Source: DATBLZ01 sp036555065
Lineage (GTDB): Bacteria > Pseudomonadota > Gammaproteobacteria > Steroidobacterales > Rariloculaceae
Length of the DNA: 20,745 nucleotides
Assembly (NCBI GenBank): GCA_036555065.1
Contig: DATBLZ010000096.1
Coordinates: 1-20,745, forward strand
Direction of reading: 5' to 3'
Part shown: positions 7,652 through 14,542 of the stretch, in pieces
How positions within the stretch are numbered: position 1 is the first letter of the stretch
Layout: every line of letters starts with the position of its first letter
The notes under the pieces: generated by a model
The model's input: only the letters and a program-made list of their open reading frames with translations
Told to the model about the DNA's origin: nothing
The model's database searches: none
Translations under genes and position numbers: made by a program

Positions 7652-8965
7652 ATGCGGTACTTGAGCACGCGCGGTGGGCAGGATACAGACCTGCTCGGCG
7701 CGATTCTCCAGGGCTTGGCGAGCGACGGCGGGCTGTTCGTGCCCGACGAGCTGCCGCGCTTCGTGCCCGCGGATTTTTCCGGCGAGACGCTCGCCGAGAT
7801 TGCGACGGAGCTGCTCACGCCGTTCTTCGCGGGCTCGCCGCTCGCGCCGGCGCTCGCGGAGATCTGTAACAGCGCGCTCGATTTTCCGGTGCCGCTGAGA
7901 ACCCTGCGCGGCGACGATCACGCGCTCGCCGTGCTCGAGCTTTTTCACGGGCCGACGGCCGCTTTCAAGGACGTCGGCGCGCGGTTTCTCGCCGCCGCGA
8001 TGGAGCGCGCGTTGCGCGTTCCGGGTGCCGGCGACGGGCGGCCGTTGACGATCCTCGTCGCGACGTCGGGCGACACGGGCAGCGCCGTCGCCGCGGCCTT
8101 CTATCGGCGTGCGGGCATTCGCGTCGCGGTCTTTTTCCCGCAAGGTCAGGTATCGCCGCGGCAGCGCCACCAGCTCGCCTGCTGGGGAGAGAACATTCTG
8201 TCGTTCGAGGTCGAAGGCACGTTCGACGACTGCCAGGCACTCGTCAAAGCCGCTTTCAACGATCCGGCACTGCGCCGCGAGCACCGGCTCACGGGCGCCA
8301 ACAGCATCAACCTCGGCAGGCTCTTGCCGCAGGTCGCTTATCACGCCGCGGCCGCACTTTGGCACTGGCGTGAGACCGGCAAGCCGATCAGCGCCATCGT
8401 GCCGACGGGGAATCTCGGCAACGGCCTTGCCTGCATTTGGGCGCGGGCGATGGGACTGCCGCTGCGCGATATCGTGCTCGCCGTGAACGCGAATCGCACG
8501 ATCCCGGAGGTCCTCGCGACCGGCGAGTGGCAACCGCGCGGTAGCGTGCGCACGCTCGCCTCGGCGATGGATGTCGGCACCCCGAGCAACATGGAGCGTC
8601 TGCGGCATCTGCTGCCGGAGTTCGCGGAGCTTCGCGGCTCGGTCGAAGCTTACCCCGTCGAGGACGCCGCGATCCGCGCACAGATCGCCAAGGACTACGG
8701 CGAGCGGGGAGAAGTGTGGTGCCCGCACACGGCGACGGGCTTTTGGGTCTACGACCAGCTACCCGAGAGCCGGCGCGCCGCGCGACCGTGGTACGTCTGC
8801 GCCACCGCCCACCCCGCGAAATTCGATACGATCGTCGAGCCGCTCATCGGGCGTGCCGTGGCGGTTCCCGAGTCATTGCAGGCGCTCCTCGCGCGCCCGG
8901 CGAATTCCGTGCCGTTACGTCCGGTCCTCGGTGTGCTGGCCGACGCGCTGAGGGCTTGGAACTGA
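7652..8965 (+). CDS. thrC: Threonine synthase
   Basis: PLP enzyme converting O-phosphohomoserine to threonine. 437 residues from the ATG at 7652; MRYLSTRGG is the family N-terminus. A GTG two codons earlier is possible but less likely. The PLP lysine is K106 in FHGPTAAFKDVGARF. ATSGDTGSA (near 137) and VPTGNLGNG (near 251) provide cofactor-phosphate and ring contacts, and the closing segment PYVC/HPAKF-like (WYVCATAHPAKFD) is typical. The length and HGPTAAFKD form match the E. coli-type subfamily. It directly follows thrA with no homoserine kinase gene between or nearby, so its substrate must be supplied by a kinase encoded elsewhere. Confidence 0.95.
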   Translation: MRYLSTRGGQDTDLLGAILQGLASDGGLFVPDELPRFVPADFSGETLAEIATELLTPFFAGSPLAPALAEICNSALDFPVPLRTLRGDDHALAVLELFHGPTAAFKDVGARFLAAAMERALRVPGAGDGRPLTILVATSGDTGSAVAAAFYRRAGIRVAVFFPQGQVSPRQRHQLACWGENILSFEVEGTFDDCQALVKAAFNDPALRREHRLTGANSINLGRLLPQVAYHAAAALWHWRETGKPISAIVPTGNLGNGLACIWARAMGLPLRDIVLAVNANRTIPEVLATGEWQPRGSVRTLASAMDVGTPSNMERLRHLLPEFAELRGSVEAYPVEDAAIRAQIAKDYGERGEVWCPHTATGFWVYDQLPESRRAARPWYVCATAHPAKFDTIVEPLIGRAVAVPESLQALLARPANSVPLRPVLGVLADALRAWN

Positions 8966-8972
8966 TCACTTT

Positions 8973-9008
8973 AAATATATGTTAAACAGTATGTTACAGG
9001 ATATATTT
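8973..9008. repeat. AT-rich inverted and direct repeats over the NERD gene start
   Basis: AAATATAT (8973-8980) and ATATATTT (9001-9008) are perfect inverted repeats around 20 bases. Inside, TATGTTAAACAG (8978-8989) is followed by TATGTTACAG (8990-8999), a near-exact direct repeat that duplicates the ATG (8979 and 8991). TTGGAA at 8956 and TATGTT at 8978 (16-base spacing) are a weak promoter candidate that would start RNA right at the second ATG. Its function is unknown. Confidence 0.4.
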
Positions 9009-9584
9009 CGAGTGATTCTTGACTACTGGATTCTGCTCGGCGGCATAGTTCTTGCGAGCCTCGCCGTGCTGCTCGCGGTGCGTTATTGGCGCCGCGGCCG
9101 CAGCGACGTCGTCGGCGCGTTGCGTGAGGTCGCCGTCGACAGGCTCGAGAACGTCCTCGTCCCCGACGGCATGGGCGGACGCATTCAGATCGAGCAGCTC
9201 GTCCTCACGGCCCAAGGAATCCTAGTAGTCGACATCAAACGGTTCGAGGGCGTTATTTTCGGCAGCGACCGCATGAACGAATGGACCGTCATCGGCCGCC
9301 GCGGGCGGTTCACCTTCCCAAATCCCCAGAGCACCCTTTACGACCGAGTGGCCGCCGTCAAACAGCTCGTACGCGATGTGACCGTGGTCGGGTACGTGCT
9401 GTTTCCGGAGACCGCCGATTTCAGCAAAGGGCGGCCCCGCGATGTGGTCCTGCCGAAGGAGCTCGCCGAGCGGCACAAGAAGCCCGATCGGAGCGCAACC
9501 GAGCGCCTCGGCCTCGCTTTCGCGCAACACTGGGAACGCATTCGCGAAGCCGTCGAGCCGGCTCCGCCCGCGGGCCGCCGCTAG
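8979..9584 (+). CDS. NERD domain-containing membrane-anchored protein
   Basis: 201 residues from the ATG at 8979, or 197 from the ATG at 8991; neither has a Shine-Dalgarno. A single N-terminal hydrophobic helix (about 15-38, rich in Leu, Ile and Val) ends in RYWRRGR, giving an N-out or membrane-anchored layout with the rest cytoplasmic. The NERD (nuclease-related) domain follows at about 45-150: LENVLVPDGMGGRIQIEQLVLTAQG, then the core strand ILVVDIKRFEG, and later WTVIGRRGRFTFPNPQSTLYDRVAAVKQLV, all typical. The D-x-K of VVDIKRF resembles the PD-(D/E)xK nuclease core that gave the family its name. Real nuclease activity is unproven for most members. It lies 13 bases after thrC but may use its own AT-rich start region. 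Its TAG stop abuts the tatD stop with no gap. Confidence 0.8.
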   Translation: MLNSMLQDIFRVILDYWILLGGIVLASLAVLLAVRYWRRGRSDVVGALREVAVDRLENVLVPDGMGGRIQIEQLVLTAQGILVVDIKRFEGVIFGSDRMNEWTVIGRRGRFTFPNPQSTLYDRVAAVKQLVRDVTVVGYVLFPETADFSKGRPRDVVLPKELAERHKKPDRSATERLGLAFAQHWERIREAVEPAPPAGRR

Positions 9585-10400
9585 TTACAGGAGCTTCGGC
9601 TGCACGTTCCGCGGCAGGCGGAAAAGCCGCTCGGCATTCTCGGTCGCCGCTTGAGCGACGTCTTCGGCCGGGCGGTTCATGAGCGTTGCGACGCGCTCGA
9701 GCACGTGGCGCAGGAATTGCGGCTCGTTGCGCCGGCCCTTAGGCGCCGGATGCAGATCGCGCGGCAGCAGGTAGGGGGCATCGGTCTCGAGCAGCAGCCG
9801 GTCGAGCGGCAGCTCCGGGAGCGCGGTCCGCAGGTCGCGCCCGCGGCGCTCGTCGCAGACCCAGCCCGTGATGCCGATGTGGAGCTCGAGATCGAGGCAA
9901 TCGCGGAGCTCGCGTAGGCCGCCCGTGAAGCAATGCGCGACGCCGCCGACGAGACGCGAGCGAATGGCCTTAAGCATCGCGACGAAGTCCGCCTGCGCGT
10001 CTCGTTGATGGAGGAAAACCGGCAAACGGACGTCCGCGGCTAGCGAAAGCTGGGCGGCAAACGCCGCCTGCTGACGGTCGCGCGGCGCGAAGTCACGGTA
10101 GTAATCGAGCCCGCACTCGCCGACGGCGACCGCGTGCGGGCTCGCGAGCAAGGCACGCAACGCCGCGACGCTGTGCGCGTCGAGCTCGTCGGCGTTGTGC
10201 GGGTGGATTCCGGCCGTCGCGAAAAGGTTGCCTGGGTGTGCGGCACAGAGCTCGACGGCCCGGGCGCTCGCGGTTACCGACGTGCCGGTCACGATGAGGC
10301 GGCCTACGCCGCATTCGGCTGCGCGCCGTATTACGTCGTCTCGGTCGGCATCGAAGCTGTCATGCCCAAGGTTGACGCCGATATCGATCAAATCCGGCAT
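9585..10400 (-). CDS. tatD: TatD-family metal-dependent deoxyribonuclease
   Basis: Cytosolic TIM-barrel hydrolase of the amidohydrolase superfamily. E. coli TatD is a 3'-5' exonuclease linked to DNA repair and is not part of protein export. 271 residues from the ATG at 10398-10400. Metal and active-site residues seen: DIGVNL (6-11) in place of the HxH of other TatD proteins, which marks the E. coli TatD subfamily; AGIHPHNAD (63-71); E95 in GECGLDYYRDF; H131 in FLHQRDA; H156 in AHCFTGG; D207 in LLETDAPYLLP. It ends in RLFRLP, usual for the family. Its TAA is directly next to the TAG of the convergent NERD gene, so no terminator fits between them. The 61-base divergent gap to the next gene must hold both promoters. 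Confidence 0.92.
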   Translation of the reverse strand: MPDLIDIGVNLGHDSFDADRDDVIRRAAECGVGRLIVTGTSVTASARAVELCAAHPGNLFATAGIHPHNADELDAHSVAALRALLASPHAVAVGECGLDYYRDFAPRDRQQAAFAAQLSLAADVRLPVFLHQRDAQADFVAMLKAIRSRLVGGVAHCFTGGLRELRDCLDLELHIGITGWVCDERRGRDLRTALPELPLDRLLLETDAPYLLPRDLHPAPKGRRNEPQFLRHVLERVATLMNRPAEDVAQAATENAERLFRLPRNVQPKLL

Positions 10401-10461
10401 GGGCGCGGATTGTGACGACCGGCGATGCGGCGTGCAATCACAAGGGCATAGACTTGAAATT

Positions 10462-11184
10462 ATGAGTGACTATCGACGTTTGGTCTGGCCGGCGATTCTC
10501 GGCCTGCTCGGCAGCGGCGCGGCGAAGGCCGACCTTACGAGCGACCTCGCGGACTTGAGCGCCCGCGCCGAGTACGGGTTCTACACCGCAGACGCCGCAG
10601 TAATCTCGGCCGCGCGTAGCGACCTCGAGCGATTCGCGGCTTCGGAAGGACGCGTGAGCTACTACCGCGCTCTTGCGGCGATGCGTGCCGGCCAGGTGGA
10701 TGAAGAGCTCGGGCGGGCGGCCGGCGAGGCCCTCGATGACTGCAGCGAGTGGGCGGAGCAGGCTGCGGAGCAGGAGCCGTCGTGGGCGGACGCTTGGGTG
10801 CTCGTCGGCGCTTGCGCAACGCTGGCCGCGGCGGACGGGCGGCGCTACGAGGCCGCAGTCGCGAGCGCACGGCGCCTCGAGCCCGACAATCCGCGCCTCG
10901 CGCTCGTCGAGGTGTGGCACGCGCTTCCCGACCATGGGCGGCTCGACGCGGAGACCGCAGACGCGTTGATCACGAGTCTCGGGGCCGCCGTCGACTTGTT
11001 CGCAGCCGCCTCCGAGGGGCCGGAGACCCCCGCGTGGGGCGAGGCCGAGGCGCTCGCGCTGCTCGGCTCGGTCTATCTCGAGCGCGGCCAGACGCGGGCG
11101 GCGCGCGATGTGCTCGAGCGTGCGTTACTCGCGGCGCCGGGGTACGTCCATGCCGTCGAGCTCATGAACAGGATCGGGCGCTGA
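10462..11184 (+). CDS. Exported TPR-like repeat protein of unknown function
   Basis: 240 residues from the ATG at 10462. The open frame extends upstream into the tatD region, but the ATG here gives a signal peptide: a basic start (RR at 5-6), a hydrophobic core about 7-19, and a likely cleavage after AKA near residue 23, so the mature protein is probably periplasmic. The rest is helical and alanine-rich with TPR-like units: WADAWVLVGAC...YEAAVASARRLEPDNPRLAL about 115-155 and ALLGSVYLERGQTRAARDVLERALLAAPGY near the C-terminus. Such repeats usually bind partner proteins. I do not recognise a named family. It stands alone, divergent from tatD and convergent (22-base gap) with the ABC permease gene. 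Confidence 0.75.
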   Translation: MSDYRRLVWPAILGLLGSGAAKADLTSDLADLSARAEYGFYTADAAVISAARSDLERFAASEGRVSYYRALAAMRAGQVDEELGRAAGEALDDCSEWAEQAAEQEPSWADAWVLVGACATLAAADGRRYEAAVASARRLEPDNPRLALVEVWHALPDHGRLDAETADALITSLGAAVDLFAAASEGPETPAWGEAEALALLGSVYLERGQTRAARDVLERALLAAPGYVHAVELMNRIGR

Positions 11185-11206
11185 AGCGTTAGCGAGGCGT
11201 TGCCGG

Positions 11207-12220
11207 TTAGATGAATCGCCAGCGAAAGAGCGCTGCGCCGACGGCGAGAAAAACCGCGGTCATGACGACGAGGGCGGCCAAGTGCGGCCAGACTCCGGCG
11301 AAGCCCGCGCCGTCTATCATGATCGCGCGCGCTGCAGCGAGTATCTGCGTGAGCGGCAATAGGTTGGCGAGGCCCTGGAGCCACTGCGGCGCTGCCTCGA
11401 GCGAGAAGAACACTCCGGAGAGCAGCATCATCGGAAACGTGCAGACGTTGAGCACGCCGGCGGCGATTTCCTCGCTGTTGATGCGCGCCGCGATGACGAG
11501 CGCAAGCGCGATCAGCGCGCTGCAACCGAGCAGGGCAACGACGAGCAGCGCTAAGTAGCTGCCCTCCATGGAAATGTCCAAGAAGACCTTGACGCCGAAA
11601 AATACGAAGGTTTGCACCGCGAGCACGAGAATCAGCCGCGAGAGCGCCTGCGCGGTGATGAACTCGAAGGCGCTCAGCGGCGTCGCCCGCAGACGTTTGA
11701 GAAAGCCGTTCTTGCGGTAGCGAACCACGACGTAGCCCACGCCGAACAAGCAAGCGAACATCATGTTCATGCCGAGAATGCCGGGCACGAGCCAATCCAC
11801 ATAACGCACGGCTTCGCCGGTAACTGCCTCGCGCACGGCGGTCGGGTCGGTTTGCAACAACAGGCGCTCGGCCAAGTATCCGGTCGGGCTCTCTGGATTC
11901 ACCCAGTAGCGCGCTACCGGCTCGCGCTCGAACAAGAGGTCGAACTGATGCCGCCCGACTTTCTTGATCGCTTCCGCGGAGTTCTTGACCGGAACGAACT
12001 CGACGAATCGCGTTGCATAGTACGGATGCACGTGCGCCGCGACGGCTTCTGCATCGTCGAGCACGGCGACGGTGAATTGGCTCGAATCCCCGCCCGAAAA
12101 GATGATGCCGAGCCCGAACACGAGCACGAACGGCACGACGATCGCCCAAACCATCGAGGCGCGATCGCGAACGAACTCGATATTGCGCGCTTTGAGGACG
12201 GCGAGAATTCGGGCGATCAC
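11207..12220 (-). CDS. ABC-2 type transporter permease
   Basis: Membrane half of an ABC exporter, 337 residues. The GTG start at 12218-12220 overlaps the ATPase stop (GTGA), so the two are translationally coupled. An N-terminal helix (about 22-42) is followed by a roughly 110-residue extracytoplasmic domain (about 43-155), then five hydrophobic segments: VPGILGMNMMFACLFGVGY, the region after FITAQALSRLILVLAVQ, the AALVVALLGC region, the VLNVCTFPMMLLSGVFFSLE segment, and the C-terminal helix ending RWRFI. The RKNGFLKRLRATPLS loop, just after the second helix, is the typical coupling region of ABC-2 permeases. This layout (one early helix, large loop, five helices) resembles the YhhJ/DrrB group. 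The substrate is unknown. Confidence 0.88.
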   Translation of the reverse strand: MIARILAVLKARNIEFVRDRASMVWAIVVPFVLVFGLGIIFSGGDSSQFTVAVLDDAEAVAAHVHPYYATRFVEFVPVKNSAEAIKKVGRHQFDLLFEREPVARYWVNPESPTGYLAERLLLQTDPTAVREAVTGEAVRYVDWLVPGILGMNMMFACLFGVGYVVVRYRKNGFLKRLRATPLSAFEFITAQALSRLILVLAVQTFVFFGVKVFLDISMEGSYLALLVVALLGCSALIALALVIAARINSEEIAAGVLNVCTFPMMLLSGVFFSLEAAPQWLQGLANLLPLTQILAAARAIMIDGAGFAGVWPHLAALVVMTAVFLAVGAALFRWRFI

Positions 12221-13110
12221 GTTCTTAGCTCTCTGCCCGTGAGCTCGAGGAAAAGATCTTCGAGATTGCGCGGGCGAATGCGTAGATGATTGAGCGGCAC
12301 GCGCTGCTCCGTGAGGCGGAGAATCGTCGCATTCACGTCCGTCGTTGCGATCTCGACGAGTTGCTGATTCGCGAGCACTTTATGCTCGAGGTCCGCGAGC
12401 GCAGGCGGGAAGTCGGCCTGCGGCAACTGCAAGATGACGTCCTCGTAATGGTGCTTGAGAAGCTGATCGGGCGCGCCTTCCGCGATGATCTTCCCGTGAT
12501 CCATGATCGCGATGCGGTCGCAGAGCACGTACGCCTCTTCCATGTAGTGCGTCGTCATGATGATCGTCTTGTTGCGCTTCTTGATCGTGTCGACGAGATC
12601 CCAGAAATTGCGCCGCGACTGTGGATCGAGGCCCGTCGTCGGCTCGTCGAGAAAGATCACGGTTGGATCGTTGATGAGCGCGATCGCGAGCAGGAGTCTT
12701 TGGCGCTGCCCGCCGGAGATCTTGCGCGCATCCCGATCGAGCAGCTCGCCGAGCGCGCATTCCGCAACCACCGAGTCGATGCTCGGCAGCCGGTTGTAGA
12801 GCTGGCGAAAGAGCTCGATTGTCTCGCGGACGGTCAGAAAATCCTGCAGCGCCGTGCTCTGGAACTGAATGCCGGCTTCGGCATGGAATTCCTTGCCGAG
12901 GGCCTGGCCGCGGAAGAGCGTCGTGCCGCTCGTCGGCACCAAGATGCCCTCGAGAATCTCGATCGTCGTCGTCTTGCCGGCGCCGTTCGGGCCGAGCAAG
13001 CCGAAGCACTCGCCTTGCGCGATTGCGAGCGACACGTCGTCGACGGCAACGACGCTTGGATAACGCATCACGAGGTTGCGGGCTTCGATGATCGCAGCTG
13101 CGGCGGCCAT
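12217..13110 (-). CDS. ABC transporter ATP-binding protein
   Basis: Cytosolic ATPase partner of the permease encoded immediately downstream. 297 residues from the ATG at 13108-13110. Walker A GPNGAGKTT at 40-48, Q-loop near GIQFQ (80-84), signature ISGGQRQR at 131-138, Walker B VIFLDEP at 151-157, D-loop TTGLDPQ, and H-loop H188 in MTTHYMEEA, all intact. The THYMEEA form and a C-terminal extension (about 220-297, ending in LEDLFLELTGRELRT) are typical of the DrrA/CcmA/YadG type that pairs with ABC-2 permeases. It is divergent from the ygjP-like gene across only 20 bases, with a perfect TATAAT on its strand 9 bases before the start. Confidence 0.92.
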   Translation of the reverse strand: MAAAAAIIEARNLVMRYPSVVAVDDVSLAIAQGECFGLLGPNGAGKTTTIEILEGILVPTSGTTLFRGQALGKEFHAEAGIQFQSTALQDFLTVRETIELFRQLYNRLPSIDSVVAECALGELLDRDARKISGGQRQRLLLAIALINDPTVIFLDEPTTGLDPQSRRNFWDLVDTIKKRNKTIIMTTHYMEEAYVLCDRIAIMDHGKIIAEGAPDQLLKHHYEDVILQLPQADFPPALADLEHKVLANQQLVEIATTDVNATILRLTEQRVPLNHLRIRPRNLEDLFLELTGRELRT

Positions 13111-13118
13111 GGGCGCGG

Positions 13119-13125
13119 TATTATA
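13119..13125. promoter_or_regulatory. Overlapping divergent -10 elements
   Basis: In the 20-base gap between the ABC ATPase and the ygjP-like gene, the minus strand reads TATAAT (13125 to 13120, perfect consensus) and the plus strand TATTAT (13119-13124, 5/6). They share five positions, so the two polymerases would exclude each other. Leaders would be a few bases at most. I found no good -35 at normal spacing for either. Confidence 0.4.
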
Positions 13126-13130
13126 CGGGT

Positions 13131-13841
13131 GTGCTCGAGATGGACCTGACCGTGCGTGAGAGCCGTCGCGCGCGGCGCCTCATTCTGCAGCTCGTGCCGC
13201 CGCACACGCTCGAGGTCGTCGTGCCGCGCGGCACGCGGCCGCGCGCCGTCGAATCGTTCGTCCGCGAGAATCGCGACTGGATCGAACGCGCGCGCGCCGA
13301 GCTCGCGGCACGGCTCGGGCGCGAGCGCGAGTTGCCGCGGCGTATCGATCTCGCCGCGATCAGCCGCGAGATCGAGGTGGAGTACCACTTTCACGGCGAC
13401 TCCGCGCCACGTTGCCACGATGACGGCGCGCGGCTTTGCGTCACGTGCCCGGCGGACGAGCCGGCCCTAGCCCGCAAGCTCCTCCGGGCGTGGATTCTGC
13501 GCCAGGCGCGCGTCCACGTGCCGCCTTGGCTCTTCCGCGTGGCCGAGGTCGTCGGAGAGGGACCTAAACGCGTGCAGCTGCGTTTGCAGCGCACGCGTTG
13601 GGGCAGCTGCTCGGCGCAGCGCACCGTGAGCCTCAATGCGGCGCTGCTCTTGCTCCCGCCCGAGCTCGTTCGCTACCTCATGGTGCACGAGCTCTGCCAT
13701 CTGCGGTCGCTCGACCATTCGCCCCGTTATTGGCGTTTCGTCGAGCGCTTCGAGCCCGACTTTCGCGCGCTCGATCGACGCCTCACCGTAGCATGGACCG
13801 GGCTCCCGCCGTGGCTGTTCGCCGGCCGCAAGACCCCCTAA
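13131..13841 (+). CDS. YgjP-like zinc metallohydrolase (DUF45 / SprT-like fold)
   Basis: Member of the YgjP family of small zinc-dependent proteins with an HExxH-type site. 236 residues from the GTG at 13131; an ATG at 13140 would give 233 and is equally plausible. A beta-rich N-terminal part (VRESRRARRLILQL... LEVVVPRGT) is followed by the paired-helix segment FVRENRDWIERARAEL, then the hallmark RWGSCSAQRTVSLNAALLLLPPELVRYLMVHELCHLRSLDHSPRYW. Zinc ligands are expected at H186, H190 and H196, with E187 catalytic. The physiological substrate of the family is uncertain (some annotations say nucleotide pyrophosphatase, others peptidase). Its TAA overlaps the next ATG by one base (TAATG), implying coupling to the exported protein gene. 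Confidence 0.85.
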   Translation: MLEMDLTVRESRRARRLILQLVPPHTLEVVVPRGTRPRAVESFVRENRDWIERARAELAARLGRERELPRRIDLAAISREIEVEYHFHGDSAPRCHDDGARLCVTCPADEPALARKLLRAWILRQARVHVPPWLFRVAEVVGEGPKRVQLRLQRTRWGSCSAQRTVSLNAALLLLPPELVRYLMVHELCHLRSLDHSPRYWRFVERFEPDFRALDRRLTVAWTGLPPWLFAGRKTP

Positions 13842-14542
13842 TGGCCCGAGCCGCAGCGAAGAGCCGCTCATTCTCGAGCCTGCGCAACGTAGCCGCGTTT
13901 TCGGCGTTAGCGGCGCTACTCGCAAGCCCGCTCGACCTCGCGGCCCAGCCGGCGCCGGCGGCCCAGTCGCGCGACGCTGCTTCGCAGGAACTGCTCAACA
14001 GTGAGCGGATCGAGCAGCGCTATGGTAGTTACGGCGTCGAGGTGCTCGCGAGCGACGCGGCGACTCGCGTCTCCAATCTTTACAGCGAGCACGCAGGGCA
14101 GAGAATTTGCCGCACGTTCGCGGTCGTGCGCTACGCCCCGAGCATCGATGCGCGCGTCGCTTCGGAGCACGCGGCAATTCTCGCGGGCGGCTCGATCGGC
14201 GCAACGTTCACGGCGCGCGGCTGGATGGTCGTGAAGAGGCATCGCTACGCCGGCGAGATCGCGACGCCGCCGCGGCTCGCCGCGCTCATGGGCGGCATCG
14301 GCAGCGCGCGCCTCGCCGTGCATGTCTACGCGCTCGATGTCGTCAAGGACGGCGTGCGCCTCGAGTATGCGACGATCGCGGAGGTCCACCATCCCGATTA
14401 TCTCGGGCTCCCCGATCTTCAGGAGGTATACGGCGCCGAAGCTCCGCTTCCGACCGAGCCCGACGCCACAGCGCGGGCAATGCTCGCGCTCGTCGCCGAG
14501 AAGGCCGGCGCGTCGCCGGCGATTGGAAGTCGTCAGCCCTGA
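13841..14542 (+). CDS. Exported protein of unknown function
   Basis: 233 residues from the ATG at 13841, chosen because it overlaps the ygjP-like stop and reveals a signal peptide: a basic start, a hydrophobic core about 18-33 (VAAFSALAALLASP), and AxA-type cleavage options near LAAQ and PAAQ around 35-42. The mature part has a mixed alpha/beta look with motifs ERIEQRYGSYGVEVL, GQRICRTFAVVRY, GGSIGATFTARGW, LAVHVYALDVVKDG and AEVHHPDYLGLPDL. One cysteine remains in the mature chain, in RICRTF. I do not recognise a characterised family. No transmembrane helix follows the leader, so it is probably periplasmic. It overlaps the DUF2333 gene tail-to-tail by 10 bases. Confidence 0.78.
   Translation: MARAAAKSRSFSSLRNVAAFSALAALLASPLDLAAQPAPAAQSRDAASQELLNSERIEQRYGSYGVEVLASDAATRVSNLYSEHAGQRICRTFAVVRYAPSIDARVASEHAAILAGGSIGATFTARGWMVVKRHRYAGEIATPPRLAALMGGIGSARLAVHVYALDVVKDGVRLEYATIAEVHHPDYLGLPDLQEVYGAEAPLPTEPDATARAMLALVAEKAGASPAIGSRQP

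Noticed and set aside
11185..11206. Terminator in the 22-base gap between the TPR-like gene and the ABC permease gene
   Set aside because: No stable stem or T-run on either strand is visible.
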